A program made the translations under genes and the position numbers. The notes beneath the pieces are model-generated. The model saw nothing but the letters and a program-made list of their open reading frames with translations, had not been told where the DNA came from and did no database searches. Shown piece by piece: positions 37,179 through 45,955 of a DNA stretch of 64,000 nucleotides (position 1 is its first letter; the number at the start of each line of letters is the position of its first letter). The stretch is from Planctomycetia bacterium (lineage in GTDB: Bacteria; Planctomycetota; Planctomycetia; Gemmatales; HRBIN36). The DNA lies in contig JAEUIE010000036.1 in the NCBI GenBank assembly GCA_016795155.1, positions 1 to 64,000 on the forward strand. Reading direction: 5' to 3'.

Positions 37179-37385
37179 CGACTGTAGACAAGCCCAACCG
37201 TGAAGCGCGTCAAACAGGGCCGACCCAAGCACCACCACTGTTTACGCTCTATGCTTCGCCCGCAAAGGCTGCCAAGCCACTTCCCGCAAAGCGCTTGACA
37301 CCAGTGGGCCAGGCAAGGTGAACATCCACCGGCCCGGCCTGATGCCGCTCCCCCCGGCGAATGTGGCTGGTGAGATAACCTCTGC
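37150..37385 (-). ncRNA. Candidate structured non-coding RNA, unassigned
   Basis: The 405-bp gap between the sugar dehydrogenase and helicase genes holds a minus-strand candidate RNA with a promoter at its 5' end and a terminator-like hairpin at its 3' end. Local hairpins visible by eye: GGCCGGGC with GCCTGGCC enclosing GGTG/CACC; GGCT-TGGC-AGCC; CTTTG/CGAAG; and a GCG-AAACAG/CTGTTT-CGC stem. I could not match it to 6S RNA, SRP RNA, tmRNA, RNase P or a common riboswitch. A 119-codon open frame runs through it but has no ribosome site or recognisable product. Confidence 0.35.
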
Positions 37386-37414
37386 AGTATCCATGTCAAG
37401 GGCAATACAGGCAA
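37386..37414 (-). promoter_or_regulatory. Possible sigma70-type promoter of the candidate RNA
   Basis: Minus-strand TTGCCT (37409-37414) and GATACT (37386-37391), spacer 17 bases, starting 27 bases beyond the helicase stop codon. The predicted start point near 37379 precedes the structured stretch. Confidence 0.4.
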
Positions 37415-37440
37415 ATTATCCAGTTATCCTGTAAAGATTA

Positions 37441-39801
37441 TTAGCCGTCAAATATTCCTGAACCAAAATCCTGGGAAACCTCATGCTGACCAAAATCTGT
37501 TATTTTCTCGATGGATTTCACTGTTTCTTGAGGTTTCAGTTGCTGAATGGCATCATCTGTACTGTCAGGATCGACAGATCGGCAGGCAGCAGTTAACTGG
37601 TCACTGATTTCATCCATTTCCTTTTGCCAGTCTTCAGTGGTGAATCCAGTCGGGGTAAGTTGCCTGAATTCACCACACAAGAGAACCAGCCTGAGGAAAT
37701 GACGGAACAGGATACCTTCCTGCTTCGCCAGATCTTTACTCGAAATATATTTAGTAAAGTTTCCTTTGAACTCGAGCAACTCGCCTGCTGCCCAGACAGA
37801 CTGCACTTCCAGGTCAGCGATCTCTGGATATTTCACTTCGAACAACAGTTTCATCTTCTCCGCCAGACTCAACGGGAATTCTTCATCCTCGTCGTCTTCT
37901 TCCTCATCATCGCTGGGCGCTTTAGGTGCAGCCATCAGTCCCCGTTCCACCAGTTGCGGATCAACGTGATGAGCCAGTGGGCCGGGAGGCATCTTGTCAG
38001 GCCAGGGAACTCTGACATAGCGTAACATGGGTCGGGGTAATTCCAGAACACTTTCGAGCAGTTGAATGCGTTCAGCACGATCTGCCATGCCAAGGAAATC
38101 CATCAGGTACACGCCGTAGAGCGGATGGATGGCACGGAAGGCTAGTAGTTTATCGAGCAATTCCGTGGGATGAGCCAGCTCAGGCTGATAGGTACTGCTC
38201 GTATCGATAATGGATGCCTCACTGATCTGTACTGATTCGCCTTCTTTCTGTTCGGGTTTCGGTTCAGGAGGCGGAGGCTCCAGTTTGATAAAGTTGCCTC
38301 GGTGCAGGGTGATCAACATGCGGATCAGTGTTTTTTCGCCAGCGACGATGCGAGGCTCATCGAGCAGACGTTTGCGAATGACGGTTCTCAGTCGGCTGAT
38401 TTCGGGCGAAGCTTTCAGCAGATAGGCCAGCACTCGCCAGGGCAGGGGGCCTTTACTGTAGAGCTTACCCGGCGGTGCTTCCTGTAACTGCTTGAATTGT
38501 GCTTCTGACCAGTAAGTTTGATTGGCACGCCTGTCGGGTTTCTTCCGTTTCAGATCTTTCCTCGCTTTGATCAATCCAGGGTCACGGGTGTCTTCGGGAA
38601 TGGAATCATATTTTCGTTTCCAACGCAGCAGTTTGACATCATCTTCATGGGCCAGGGCATAGACATGTCCCTCGGTATCGAACTGCGGACGGCCAGCCCT
38701 ACCAAAAATCTGGTGAGCAGTGGATGGGTCGATGAGCTTCTGCTTGCCAAACGGCCCTTTGACAAGGGAAGATAAAACTACTGAACGGGCAGGTAAATTG
38801 ATGCCCGCGCCCAGTGTTTCAGTGCAGACTACTACAGCGAGCAGCTTCTTGACAAAGAGATCTTCGACAACGCGTCGGTATTTGGGCAACAGACCCGCAT
38901 GATGGACGCCAACTCCCCTGCCCAGCATCTGTTTCAGTTTGGGGCCTATGCCTTCTTTCCACTCGAGTTTATTGCATTTGGCCAGCAGTTCCTGTCTGAC
39001 TGCAGAATCGACCAGTGGCAGGCCCTTGAGTTGCTCTGCCACACTCCAGCATTCATCACGGTTGAAGCAGAAAACCAATGCAGGCATCTTGCGTTGCGTG
39101 GTGTCTCCCTCAGCCATCAGTGTCAGTTGTTCGCCGAGGAGTTCATCAGGCACCCAGTGATAGGAGAGGGGGACTTTGCGCTCTCGACCTTCCACCAGTT
39201 CTACTTTCCGGTGATGATGCAGATCAAGCCAGTTGATGAATTCCCGAGCATTGCCAACCGTTGCGGAGAGTAAGAGCAGCCTGACATGGGCTGGTAGAAG
39301 CGATAGCGAGATTTCCCAGACAATGCCTCGCTCCGGATCAGCAAAGCTGTGGAATTCATCCATGACAACGGCAGAGACCTGGCTGAACTCGAATTGATCT
39401 GGGGCCAACAATCGATTGAGCAGGATTTCCGCAACCACAATGAGGATGCGTGCCTGGGGATTGATTTGCCTGTTGCCAGTAACCAATCCGACATCTTCGG
39501 CTTGGAAACCCCACTTAATGGCAGCAGTCTGCATCTCGCTGAATTTCTGTTCGGTCAATGCAATGAGCGGCGTGGTGTAGTAAGCCCGTGTGCCAGCATG
39601 CAGTGCTTCAAATAGTGCTGCCTGGGCAATCAGTGTTTTGCCGGTACCGGTGGGTGCGCAAACGAGTACGCCTTGTTCAGCAGTGAACCAGGCCAGCAGT
39701 GCTTCCTCTTGGACCGGATACGGCGTGTAGGGGAGTTGTTCCAGATACTTTGAAGCCAGTTCGTCGCGTGTTAGCAAGTTACACACCGTGGGGAAGATCA
39801 A
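37441..39801 (-). CDS. Ski2-like DEAD/DEAH box helicase
   Basis: A 786-residue superfamily 2 helicase. Motifs: Q-like PYTPYPVQEEALL, Walker A APTGTGKT, Ia TTPLIALTEQK, DEFH (Walker B), SATVG, and motif VI QIFGRAGRPQFDTEG, all typical of Ski2/Mtr4-like RNA/DNA helicases. The C-terminal third is family-specific, with an acidic linker (SDDEEEDDEDEEF) near residue 633. A role in RNA processing or DNA repair is inferred. It diverges from the PEP-CTERM protein gene. Confidence 0.9.
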   Translation of the reverse strand: MIFPTVCNLLTRDELASKYLEQLPYTPYPVQEEALLAWFTAEQGVLVCAPTGTGKTLIAQAALFEALHAGTRAYYTTPLIALTEQKFSEMQTAAIKWGFQAEDVGLVTGNRQINPQARILIVVAEILLNRLLAPDQFEFSQVSAVVMDEFHSFADPERGIVWEISLSLLPAHVRLLLLSATVGNAREFINWLDLHHHRKVELVEGRERKVPLSYHWVPDELLGEQLTLMAEGDTTQRKMPALVFCFNRDECWSVAEQLKGLPLVDSAVRQELLAKCNKLEWKEGIGPKLKQMLGRGVGVHHAGLLPKYRRVVEDLFVKKLLAVVVCTETLGAGINLPARSVVLSSLVKGPFGKQKLIDPSTAHQIFGRAGRPQFDTEGHVYALAHEDDVKLLRWKRKYDSIPEDTRDPGLIKARKDLKRKKPDRRANQTYWSEAQFKQLQEAPPGKLYSKGPLPWRVLAYLLKASPEISRLRTVIRKRLLDEPRIVAGEKTLIRMLITLHRGNFIKLEPPPPEPKPEQKEGESVQISEASIIDTSSTYQPELAHPTELLDKLLAFRAIHPLYGVYLMDFLGMADRAERIQLLESVLELPRPMLRYVRVPWPDKMPPGPLAHHVDPQLVERGLMAAPKAPSDDEEEDDEDEEFPLSLAEKMKLLFEVKYPEIADLEVQSVWAAGELLEFKGNFTKYISSKDLAKQEGILFRHFLRLVLLCGEFRQLTPTGFTTEDWQKEMDEISDQLTAACRSVDPDSTDDAIQQLKPQETVKSIEKITDFGQHEVSQDFGSGIFDG

Positions 39802-39955
39802 CTTTCTTATGATAGCAGTTCACGTGCGAAACTCAGCTTGACAGCCCTAGAGGCTTGCGTCATAAATAGTGTCATGGAATAGTCTTGGAGTTCAATGCAA
39901 GGCGATTTCATCAGGAATCAGGATGGTTCCGGGTATCTGCTGAAAGGAGTCAGTC

Positions 39956-40690
39956 ATGCGATTCAAGGCATTGGCATCGTTGGTTGCAGGCATCACTTTT
40001 ACCTTGGGACACATTTACGCCGATACAATTCCTGCCATCGTCTTCACCGATTCATTCACCCATGAAACAACCAATTACAATCCAGGCGGCAATCCCTGGG
40101 GCACGCTGAATTTCAACAGCTTCCAGAACTGGAATGTGACGCGCGGTTCGGTTGACTTCAAAAACGTGAACGGTGTTTTTCCGAGCTTATGGTACAACAA
40201 CCCCAGCGCTCCCTTCAGCCCATCATTCAGCTTTATCGATCTGGATGGCACCACTAATCAATCTGGGCAGATTACCAGCAAGACGCCATTCAACCTGGCT
40301 CCAGGCAACTACAAACTGTCGTTCGATCTGGCAGGCAACATGGGGCGTGGACCCAATAACAGCGATGGCGTGACAGTCAGGCTCGATGGTCTGGGCATTT
40401 CTCAACACTATGAGTTGCCCTGGAATCAGGACTTCACCACGCACGAAATTGACTTTACTGTTACTACTCCAACGACAACTGAAATCAGCTTTGCTAACGA
40501 AAGTGATGATCCTTCGACATTGAACGATAATCTTGGCCCCATGCTGGCAAACATCAATCTGCAAAATCTCACTGGTGGTGTTGCCAATGTGCCCGAACCC
40601 GGAACGATTGTCATTGGCATCGGGTTGATTTGCGGCATCTATCTGGCACGCCGATTCCAAAGAAAACACAAGGCAGCGATCACAGTGTAA
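39956..40690 (+). CDS. PEP-CTERM secreted protein
   Basis: A 244-residue protein with a signal peptide (LVAGITFTLGHIYA), a beta-rich body with the FNLAPGNYKLSFDLAG pattern that resembles carbohydrate-binding or lectin-like jelly rolls, and a PEP-CTERM tail, VPEPGTIVIGIGLICGIYLARR. The tail is a recognition signal for exosortase/archaeosortase processing. AAGGAG eight bases upstream fixes the start. A terminator follows. No exosortase gene is nearby. Confidence 0.85.
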   Translation: MRFKALASLVAGITFTLGHIYADTIPAIVFTDSFTHETTNYNPGGNPWGTLNFNSFQNWNVTRGSVDFKNVNGVFPSLWYNNPSAPFSPSFSFIDLDGTTNQSGQITSKTPFNLAPGNYKLSFDLAGNMGRGPNNSDGVTVRLDGLGISQHYELPWNQDFTTHEIDFTVTTPTTTEISFANESDDPSTLNDNLGPMLANINLQNLTGGVANVPEPGTIVIGIGLICGIYLARRFQRKHKAAITV

Positions 40691-40712
40691 TTGGAATCAA
40701 CGAGTTGAAGCG

Positions 40713-40744
40713 AACACTCCTTGCGATTGCGAGGAGTGTTTTGC
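40713..40744. terminator. Intrinsic terminator between convergent genes
   Basis: An 8-9 bp stem (AACACTCCT with AGGAGTGTT) with a GC-rich loop and a T run on the plus strand. It can serve the PEP-CTERM gene, and its complement lies just after the ftsK stop at 40747. Confidence 0.8.
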
Positions 40745-40746
40745 AT

Positions 40747-43152
40747 TTACGAGGCTTCTGCCATCTGGCCTGATTTCATGGCTTCCCATTGTTCGTGTTT
40801 CACCAGAACTTCACGGGCATTGGAGCCGTTATAGGGGCCAACGAATCCATCTTCCGCCATGAAGTCAATCAGCCTGGCACCACGCCCATAGCCAATGCCC
40901 AGAGCGCGTTGCAACAGCGATACTGAGCCTCGCTGTTCACGAATCACCAGTTCAACAGCTTCGGGATAGAGTTCGTCGCGTTCTCGGAGTTGTTCCATCA
41001 GATCGCTGGAACCACCTTCGCCGCTGCCCATTCGTTTCTTGCCTGCAGTGCTGAGTTGAATCAGTTCACGAGCGTAAGCAGGCTGGTCAGTCTCAAGGTA
41101 ACTGACAACATGGGCAATGTCCCTGTCGCTGGCATAGGTTCCCTGGCCTCGGACAATAGTGCTGGTGCCTGGCTGCAGGAAAAGCATGTCCCCCTTGCCC
41201 AGCAGTTTTTCAGCGCCCATTTCATCGAGTACCACACGGCTATCCGTTCGGCTGGCTACCTGGAAACAGATACGGGCAGGCAAGTTCGATTTGATCAGGC
41301 CTGTGACCACGTCTACTGTCGGCTTCTGCGTTGCGATTACCAGGTGAATACCTGCGGCACGCGACTTTTGTGCCAGTCGGATGATGTGCCCTTCCACTTC
41401 CTTGCGGTTCTGCATCATCAGATCAGCAAATTCATCGATGAACAACACAATGTAAGGCATGCGTTCAGGGATGCGTGCCTTCTCATCATCATCGACCGGT
41501 TTGACACGCTTGTAGATTTCTTCGGGTGTCAGTTCGTTGTAAGCGGCAATGCTGCGTACCTTGGCCCGCATCAGAATTTCGTAGCGTTCATCCATCTTGT
41601 CAACGGCCCAGGAAAGAATGGCTTCTGCCTTCTTCATGTTGTTGACAACCGGGTGCATCAGGTGTGGCACTTTGCCATACTCGCTCATTTCAAGCATCTT
41701 CGGATCGATCATGATCATGCGGACTTGATCAGGCCGACGAGTCATCAGCATGCTGAGCACAATGGTATTCATACACACGCTTTTGCCGGTACCCGTGCGG
41801 CCGGCAATCAGCAAGTGAGGCATTTCAGCCAGGTCGTAGACTAGCGGTTGACCTTCGGTATCGCGACCAAGGAACAGTGGTATCTTGTATTTGCTCAGTT
41901 TGTTGCCAGCTGTCATGATCACTTCACGCAGTTTGACAACGGAACGTACTTCATTGGGAATTTCAATGCCAACGGTGTCTTTGTTGGGAAGCGGGGCTAC
42001 CACACGCACGGAAGCCACCTTGAGCTTGAGTGCAAGATCATCAGCCAGGCTGGTAACTCGGCTCAGACGTAAGCCAGTTTCCAATGCGATTTCAAACTGG
42101 GTAATGACAGGGCCGGTGTTAATGCCTACTACGCGAACGTTGATACCGAAATCAGAGAACACCTGTTCCAGCTTGGCTGCCCGGTCACGCAGTCTCTGTT
42201 CATGTTCCGGCTGGTGATAGGGTGGTGCTTCGGGTTCTTCCAGTACATTCAGAGGAGGCAGTTGATATTCGCCTTCCTGCTTCCAGACTTCATCGGATGC
42301 GTGTTCAGAAAGAGGTTTGTTTTCTGGTGTCTCCGGACTGGAGTTAAATTTCTTGATAAAGGGCATATCTTTCAGTGGGAGCGTTGGTAGGGCTGCCTGC
42401 TCATTCGTTTCAGTGACATCGGTTTCTTCCTCATCAGTGGTCACGATTTTCAATGCAGGGTTTGCCTTGGCTTTGCCTGTTTTTCGAGGCTGATCCGGGT
42501 GTCTGATGGGGATGGTATCTGGTAATGCTTCCTTGCCTGCCAGTGATGCAGGCTTCATAGGACGAGTGCTGATGCTCATGGGGGTAATCTGTTTTCGTGA
42601 CGCAAACCAGGCAATGGATTTGCGCATGAAACTCCACGTTAGAGGCCAGCACCAGTCGAAAATCAGTGCCGTTCCGAGAACAAATACTCCAATGGTTGCA
42701 GATAAGACAAGGTTGCTGGAGGTTGAAGTGGGGATGATCTGGAACAGTGACTCGCCCAGAATTCCTCCAGAACCACTCAGAGGATACCACTGCTGGCTTA
42801 ATGGCCACTGAAACAGGTGTGCCAGTAACGCAGTACTCGGAATCAGTAGCTGGGCGCCAGTAATGCGAATCAGCCAGGAACTCTTCACTTTTCGCAAAAG
42901 CATGAACATGGCAACGAGATACCACGCTGCAAGCAGAGGCAATACCGACCATCCAAAGTAATGGTAAGCCTGAGCTGCGAACCATGCTCCTGGATAGGAC
43001 AGCAGATTGTGTGGAGTCGGATGAACAGGTATGGCGAGTGGAAGGACCGGGTCTTGTGGATTGAAGCTGGCAATGGAGAGCACAGCTCCCATCCATACGA
43101 TGAGCAGCAAGGCTCCTGCCAGTTCCATCAGATAGCGACGAGTAACTTTCAT
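40747..43152 (-). CDS. ftsK: FtsK/SpoIIIE-type DNA translocase
   Basis: An 801-residue chromosome-segregation pump. Four N-terminal transmembrane helices are followed by a Pro/Lys-rich linker, then the FtsK motor: Walker A GRTGTGKS near residue 449, MIMIDPKMLE, Walker B LFIDEFADLM and RGQGTYASDRD. The C-terminal winged-helix gamma domain (LLQRALGIGYGRGARLIDFM) reads KOPS/SRS-like sites. A GGGGGAA ribosome site precedes the ATG. It is divergent from trmL with 142 bp between. Confidence 0.95.
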   Translation of the reverse strand: MKVTRRYLMELAGALLLIVWMGAVLSIASFNPQDPVLPLAIPVHPTPHNLLSYPGAWFAAQAYHYFGWSVLPLLAAWYLVAMFMLLRKVKSSWLIRITGAQLLIPSTALLAHLFQWPLSQQWYPLSGSGGILGESLFQIIPTSTSSNLVLSATIGVFVLGTALIFDWCWPLTWSFMRKSIAWFASRKQITPMSISTRPMKPASLAGKEALPDTIPIRHPDQPRKTGKAKANPALKIVTTDEEETDVTETNEQAALPTLPLKDMPFIKKFNSSPETPENKPLSEHASDEVWKQEGEYQLPPLNVLEEPEAPPYHQPEHEQRLRDRAAKLEQVFSDFGINVRVVGINTGPVITQFEIALETGLRLSRVTSLADDLALKLKVASVRVVAPLPNKDTVGIEIPNEVRSVVKLREVIMTAGNKLSKYKIPLFLGRDTEGQPLVYDLAEMPHLLIAGRTGTGKSVCMNTIVLSMLMTRRPDQVRMIMIDPKMLEMSEYGKVPHLMHPVVNNMKKAEAILSWAVDKMDERYEILMRAKVRSIAAYNELTPEEIYKRVKPVDDDEKARIPERMPYIVLFIDEFADLMMQNRKEVEGHIIRLAQKSRAAGIHLVIATQKPTVDVVTGLIKSNLPARICFQVASRTDSRVVLDEMGAEKLLGKGDMLFLQPGTSTIVRGQGTYASDRDIAHVVSYLETDQPAYARELIQLSTAGKKRMGSGEGGSSDLMEQLRERDELYPEAVELVIREQRGSVSLLQRALGIGYGRGARLIDFMAEDGFVGPYNGSNAREVLVKHEQWEAMKSGQMAEAS

Positions 43153-43294
43153 GCTTGGTCGTTCCCCCTGTCATTTACTTGTGCTGAGTAAATAACAGAC
43201 CACCAGGAATGTCCGAGAATTTCCCACTCTTGTATTCGACCATGTTCCCGGCACAATGAGAGGCTAGGGCACCTGTTTTTGTTCAAGTTATTCG

Positions 43295-43777
43295 ATGATG
43301 AAGCCGACAAGACCGATCCTGCATGTAGCACTGGTAGAACCGGATATTGCACCCAATGTCGGAACCATTGCAAGACTCTGCGCCGCTACGGATGTCAGAC
43401 TTCACCTGATTGGCAGACTCGGGTTCAGATTAACAGATAAGGCACTCCGCCGAGCCGGTCTGGATTACTGGCAGCATGTTGATCTGGAGCAACATGTTGA
43501 TTGGGATTCATTCAGAGATCGCTATGCATCGCTTCGCTGCTTTGCACTGAGTGCTCATGCCAGCAGTAGGTACACCGATGTTCAGTATCAGCCTGCAGAC
43601 TGTCTGGTTTTTGGCAGTGAATCACAGGGTTTGCCAGAGAGGCTGCTGTCAGGTGAACAATCGATTCCCAGTTGCACCATACCAATGCCCAGTGGAAAAG
43701 TGCGATGTTTGAATGTAGCAGTCAGTGTTGGAATCGTACTCTTCGAAGCATTGCGACAAATACGTCAAGATAGGTAG
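43295..43777 (+). CDS. trmL: tRNA (cytidine/uridine-34-2'-O)-methyltransferase TrmL
   Basis: A 160-residue SPOUT-class enzyme that 2'-O-methylates the wobble base of tRNA-Leu. Family motifs: LVEPDIAPNVGTIARLCA at the N-terminus, FGSESQGLP and the knot motif IPMPSGKVRCLNVAVSVGI. Length is normal. Two consecutive ATGs (43295 and 43298) could start it. Its neighbours are ftsK (divergent) and an unknown gene. Confidence 0.94.
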   Translation: MMKPTRPILHVALVEPDIAPNVGTIARLCAATDVRLHLIGRLGFRLTDKALRRAGLDYWQHVDLEQHVDWDSFRDRYASLRCFALSAHASSRYTDVQYQPADCLVFGSESQGLPERLLSGEQSIPSCTIPMPSGKVRCLNVAVSVGIVLFEALRQIRQDR

Positions 43778-43926
43778 ATTTTTCCGGTTGTGATGATTAC
43801 GAAGAGTTGAGGTATTTCTCGGTAATTTGCAGGAACTGCAAACTTGAGTGAAGTTGAGAAGGCTAGAGCAGGTTCGTGGAATGGACGATAGCTTTCAGGG
43901 ATACCCTGGTTCGATGACCACCATTC

Positions 43927-44226
43927 ATGCCACCCGCAGTTTTTTCAACAACCTCGATCTCTGAACTCGAAAGTTTCATGGTTGAAACGTTGTGCAACCA
44001 CGAAAAGCTGGATGTACAGCAAGCCATGGTCAAGCGAAGTCTGATCCGGACAGGCAGTTCGCCCGTAGGCCTGGTGGTGCGATTGCAGGGGCCACGTCTA
44101 ATGCGCTCACACGCAATTTGGGCTGAGCGTGAAAGCCGTATTCTCTTCTATGATTCGGCAGGTCATCGTTTTGCAATAGTAAGACTGGCCGAGATGCCCG
44201 ACCTGGTTTCAAACATTATTGTCTGA
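43927..44226 (+). CDS. Hypothetical protein, 99 residues
   Basis: A 99-residue frame with no recognised domain. The N-terminal part (STTSISELESFMVETLC) looks helical, and the C-terminal 50 residues (GLVVRLQGPRLMRSHAIWAERESRILFYDSAGHRF) alternate like a small beta domain. Start and ribosome site are weak, and a shorter start at Met18 (43978) is possible. It is followed after 213 bp by the tandem paralogue genes. Coding is likely but unproven. Confidence 0.5.
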   Translation: MPPAVFSTTSISELESFMVETLCNHEKLDVQQAMVKRSLIRTGSSPVGLVVRLQGPRLMRSHAIWAERESRILFYDSAGHRFAIVRLAEMPDLVSNIIV

Positions 44227-44439
44227 ACAATAGTTGTTACGATGAATCTCAGAGTAACATCTGGTACGACAGCGGTTGCTGATTTTCTGGTAAGATGGAT
44301 AAAGTTCGCTTGACCAGATAAGGTTAGGTGTTCACAATTGCATCAGGTGGAAAAAATCCATTCGTCCACGTATAGATTACGTGAACAGCGTGGCAGGATG
44401 CCGTTGTAATAACCAAGCCCTTCTGAATGGGTGTTAATA

Positions 44440-44970
44440 ATGCGGTATTACTGGATCCTGGGTGCATTCGTTGCACTGATGATAACTCCGGAAATGACCT
44501 GGGCGCAGCCTGCACGTCAAATGCCGGGTACACGTCCCTTCTTGCCTAGCACTCCACCAAATAATTTTCCTCCAGCGAATTCTCGCGTTCGTGCAGCTCC
44601 CAGTGCAACGGGTCAGGAATCTACCGATTTCTATACCAAGAATGGGTATCCCAAGGTTCTTGGAGATGCAGTTGAGCAAGGCAATGCACAGGGCCAAGCT
44701 GGTGGTGCAGCGGGTGGTGGTCTTGCCGGCGGTGGTGGCGGATTAGCTGGCGGCGGATTAGGCGGCGGTGTTGGTGGCGGATTAGCTGGCGGCGGTGGCG
44801 GAGGTGCCATTGGTTTTCGTTCGTTCCAAACCAATACCACACTATCTCCCAGTGGTTTGACTGGTGGAGGATTTTCGGGGGTAGTTCCCAAGGGCTTTGG
44901 GTTTGGTGGTGCACCTGCACATTTTAATCAATCTTGGTTTGCACCCATGCATGGTGTGACGGTACCATAA
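44440..44970 (+). CDS. Secreted proline/glycine-rich protein, copy 1
   Basis: A 176-residue exported protein: signal peptide (ALMITPEMTWA), then QPARQMPGTRPFLP, a proline-rich stretch, a conserved STDFYTKNGYPKVLGDAVEQGNAQGQ segment, a glycine-rich low-complexity stretch (about residues 86-125, GGGLAGG units) and a conserved end (LTGGGFSG, VPKGFGFGG). It shares the same plan and most of its non-glycine sequence with the next gene, 35 bp downstream. The start ATG at 44440 is given; a GTG lies nine bases upstream. Function unknown; a surface or matrix role is inferred. Confidence 0.75.
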   Translation: MRYYWILGAFVALMITPEMTWAQPARQMPGTRPFLPSTPPNNFPPANSRVRAAPSATGQESTDFYTKNGYPKVLGDAVEQGNAQGQAGGAAGGGLAGGGGGLAGGGLGGGVGGGLAGGGGGGAIGFRSFQTNTTLSPSGLTGGGFSGVVPKGFGFGGAPAHFNQSWFAPMHGVTVP

Positions 44971-45005
44971 TAGAACACGACAAGCTGAGCCTTACGAGGT
45001 GTAAC

Positions 45006-45590
45006 ATGAATCGTTATCGCAATCTGATCATTCTGGCATTGGGTGTTGCATGGCTGCTACCTGATCAAACGCAGGCACAGCCAGCAAGACAGATGCCTGG
45101 CACTCGACCATTTCTACCTTCTACTCCACCCAATAATTTCCCTCCAGCCAATTCGCGAGTTCGAACTGCTCCGAGCCAGATAGGATTGGAATCAACCGAT
45201 TTCTATCCGAAAAACGGTTACCCTAAGGTTCTTGGTGATGCTGTTGAACAAGGCAATGCACAGGGGCAAGCTGGCGGTGCTGGCGGTGCATCCAATGCTG
45301 GTGTGGGTGGGGGTAATGCATCGCAAGGTAATTCCAGCGGTTTCCAGGGAAACACGGGCAATAATATCGGCATGAATGGTAGTACCGTGCTGGGTAATCT
45401 TTTTGGCGGATTTCAAAACATCACTGGTGGGGTTGGGTACAATCAGGGAGGTTTTGATCCTGCGCGGAGCGGAGTTGGTCTGACTGGTGGTGGCTTTACT
45501 GGCATGGTTCCCAAGGGATTTGGCTTCGGTGGAACTCCGAATCTGGACCGTTCATGGACTTCCCCACTCAATGGCGGCACCAATCGCTAA
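45006..45590 (+). CDS. Secreted proline/glycine-rich protein, copy 2
   Basis: A 194-residue paralogue of the preceding gene, separated by 35 bp. Start MNRYRNLIIL at 45006 is fixed by GAGGTG upstream. It shares QPARQMPGTRPFLPSTPPNN, the PKVLGDAVEQGNAQGQ motif and the FGFGG end with copy 1, but the glycine stretch is replaced by a Asn/Gly/Ser-rich segment. The pair arose by tandem duplication followed by divergence of the low-complexity part. A terminator follows, so both are probably one transcript. Confidence 0.75.
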   Translation: MNRYRNLIILALGVAWLLPDQTQAQPARQMPGTRPFLPSTPPNNFPPANSRVRTAPSQIGLESTDFYPKNGYPKVLGDAVEQGNAQGQAGGAGGASNAGVGGGNASQGNSSGFQGNTGNNIGMNGSTVLGNLFGGFQNITGGVGYNQGGFDPARSGVGLTGGGFTGMVPKGFGFGGTPNLDRSWTSPLNGGTNR

Positions 45591-45609
45591 CGAGCATTTC
45601 CGAAACACA

Positions 45610-45640
45610 ACAACCCACTGGTGTTCCAGTGGGTTGTTTC
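45610..45640. terminator. Intrinsic terminator after the paralogue pair
   Basis: Perfect 12-bp stem ACAACCCACTGG/CCAGTGGGTTGT around loop TGTT, followed by TTTC on the plus strand. It also faces the small membrane-protein gene that ends at 45658 on the other strand. Confidence 0.85.
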
Positions 45641-45657
45641 ATTTGCGGTTATGAGAG

Positions 45658-45765
45658 TTAGTTGTCCTGGTTTTTGCGAACGACAAACAGTACGGCTACG
45701 AGGCCGACCAGCACCAGTACAAGGATTCCCATGTAGATCCAAAAATTGTCCTGAATCCAATCCAT
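45658..45765 (-). CDS. Small single-span membrane protein, 35 residues
   Basis: A 35-residue frame: MDWIQDNFWIYM, one hydrophobic helix (GILVLVLVGLVAVLFVV) and a charged tail RKNQDN. AGGAG lies nine bases before the ATG, and the frame ends just before the terminator. No name or known partner. Small membrane peptides of this kind often act as accessory subunits; that is only inferred here. Confidence 0.6.
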   Translation of the reverse strand: MDWIQDNFWIYMGILVLVLVGLVAVLFVVRKNQDN

Positions 45766-45955
45766 CTTCGTAAGCTCCTGGTGAAGTAACCTCGTAACGA
45801 GGCAGACAGGTAATAGGCCAAGCATGATCTTTCATGCCACGCCTATTTGTTACAGGAAGATCAATCGAAAAGCAAGCAATAAAGCTTCAAATCAGGTAGA
45901 AAAAACATCTGGCAGGTTCAAATCTTCCAGCGAATGCTGCGAGTGAAAACAGACG

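Noticed and set aside
37055-37414. 119-codon minus-strand frame in the 37.2-kb gap
   Set aside because: No ribosome site, rare composition (many Cys, Arg, Trp) and it covers strong RNA hairpins, so a structured RNA is more plausible.
37150-37440. 6S RNA, SRP RNA, tmRNA or RNase P
   Set aside because: None of the expected landmarks (SRP GGAA-loop core, tmRNA T arm, RNase P P4 core, long 6S stem with central bubble) could be found by eye.
44700-44815. Repeated GGTGGCGG units as a possible repeat array or CRISPR
   Set aside because: The units are in frame and encode glycine; there is no spacer/repeat periodicity.
44621-44920. His/Pro-rich minus-strand frames opposite the Gly-rich stretch
   Set aside because: They are the reverse complement of GGC/GGT repeats in the secreted protein gene, a typical low-complexity artefact.
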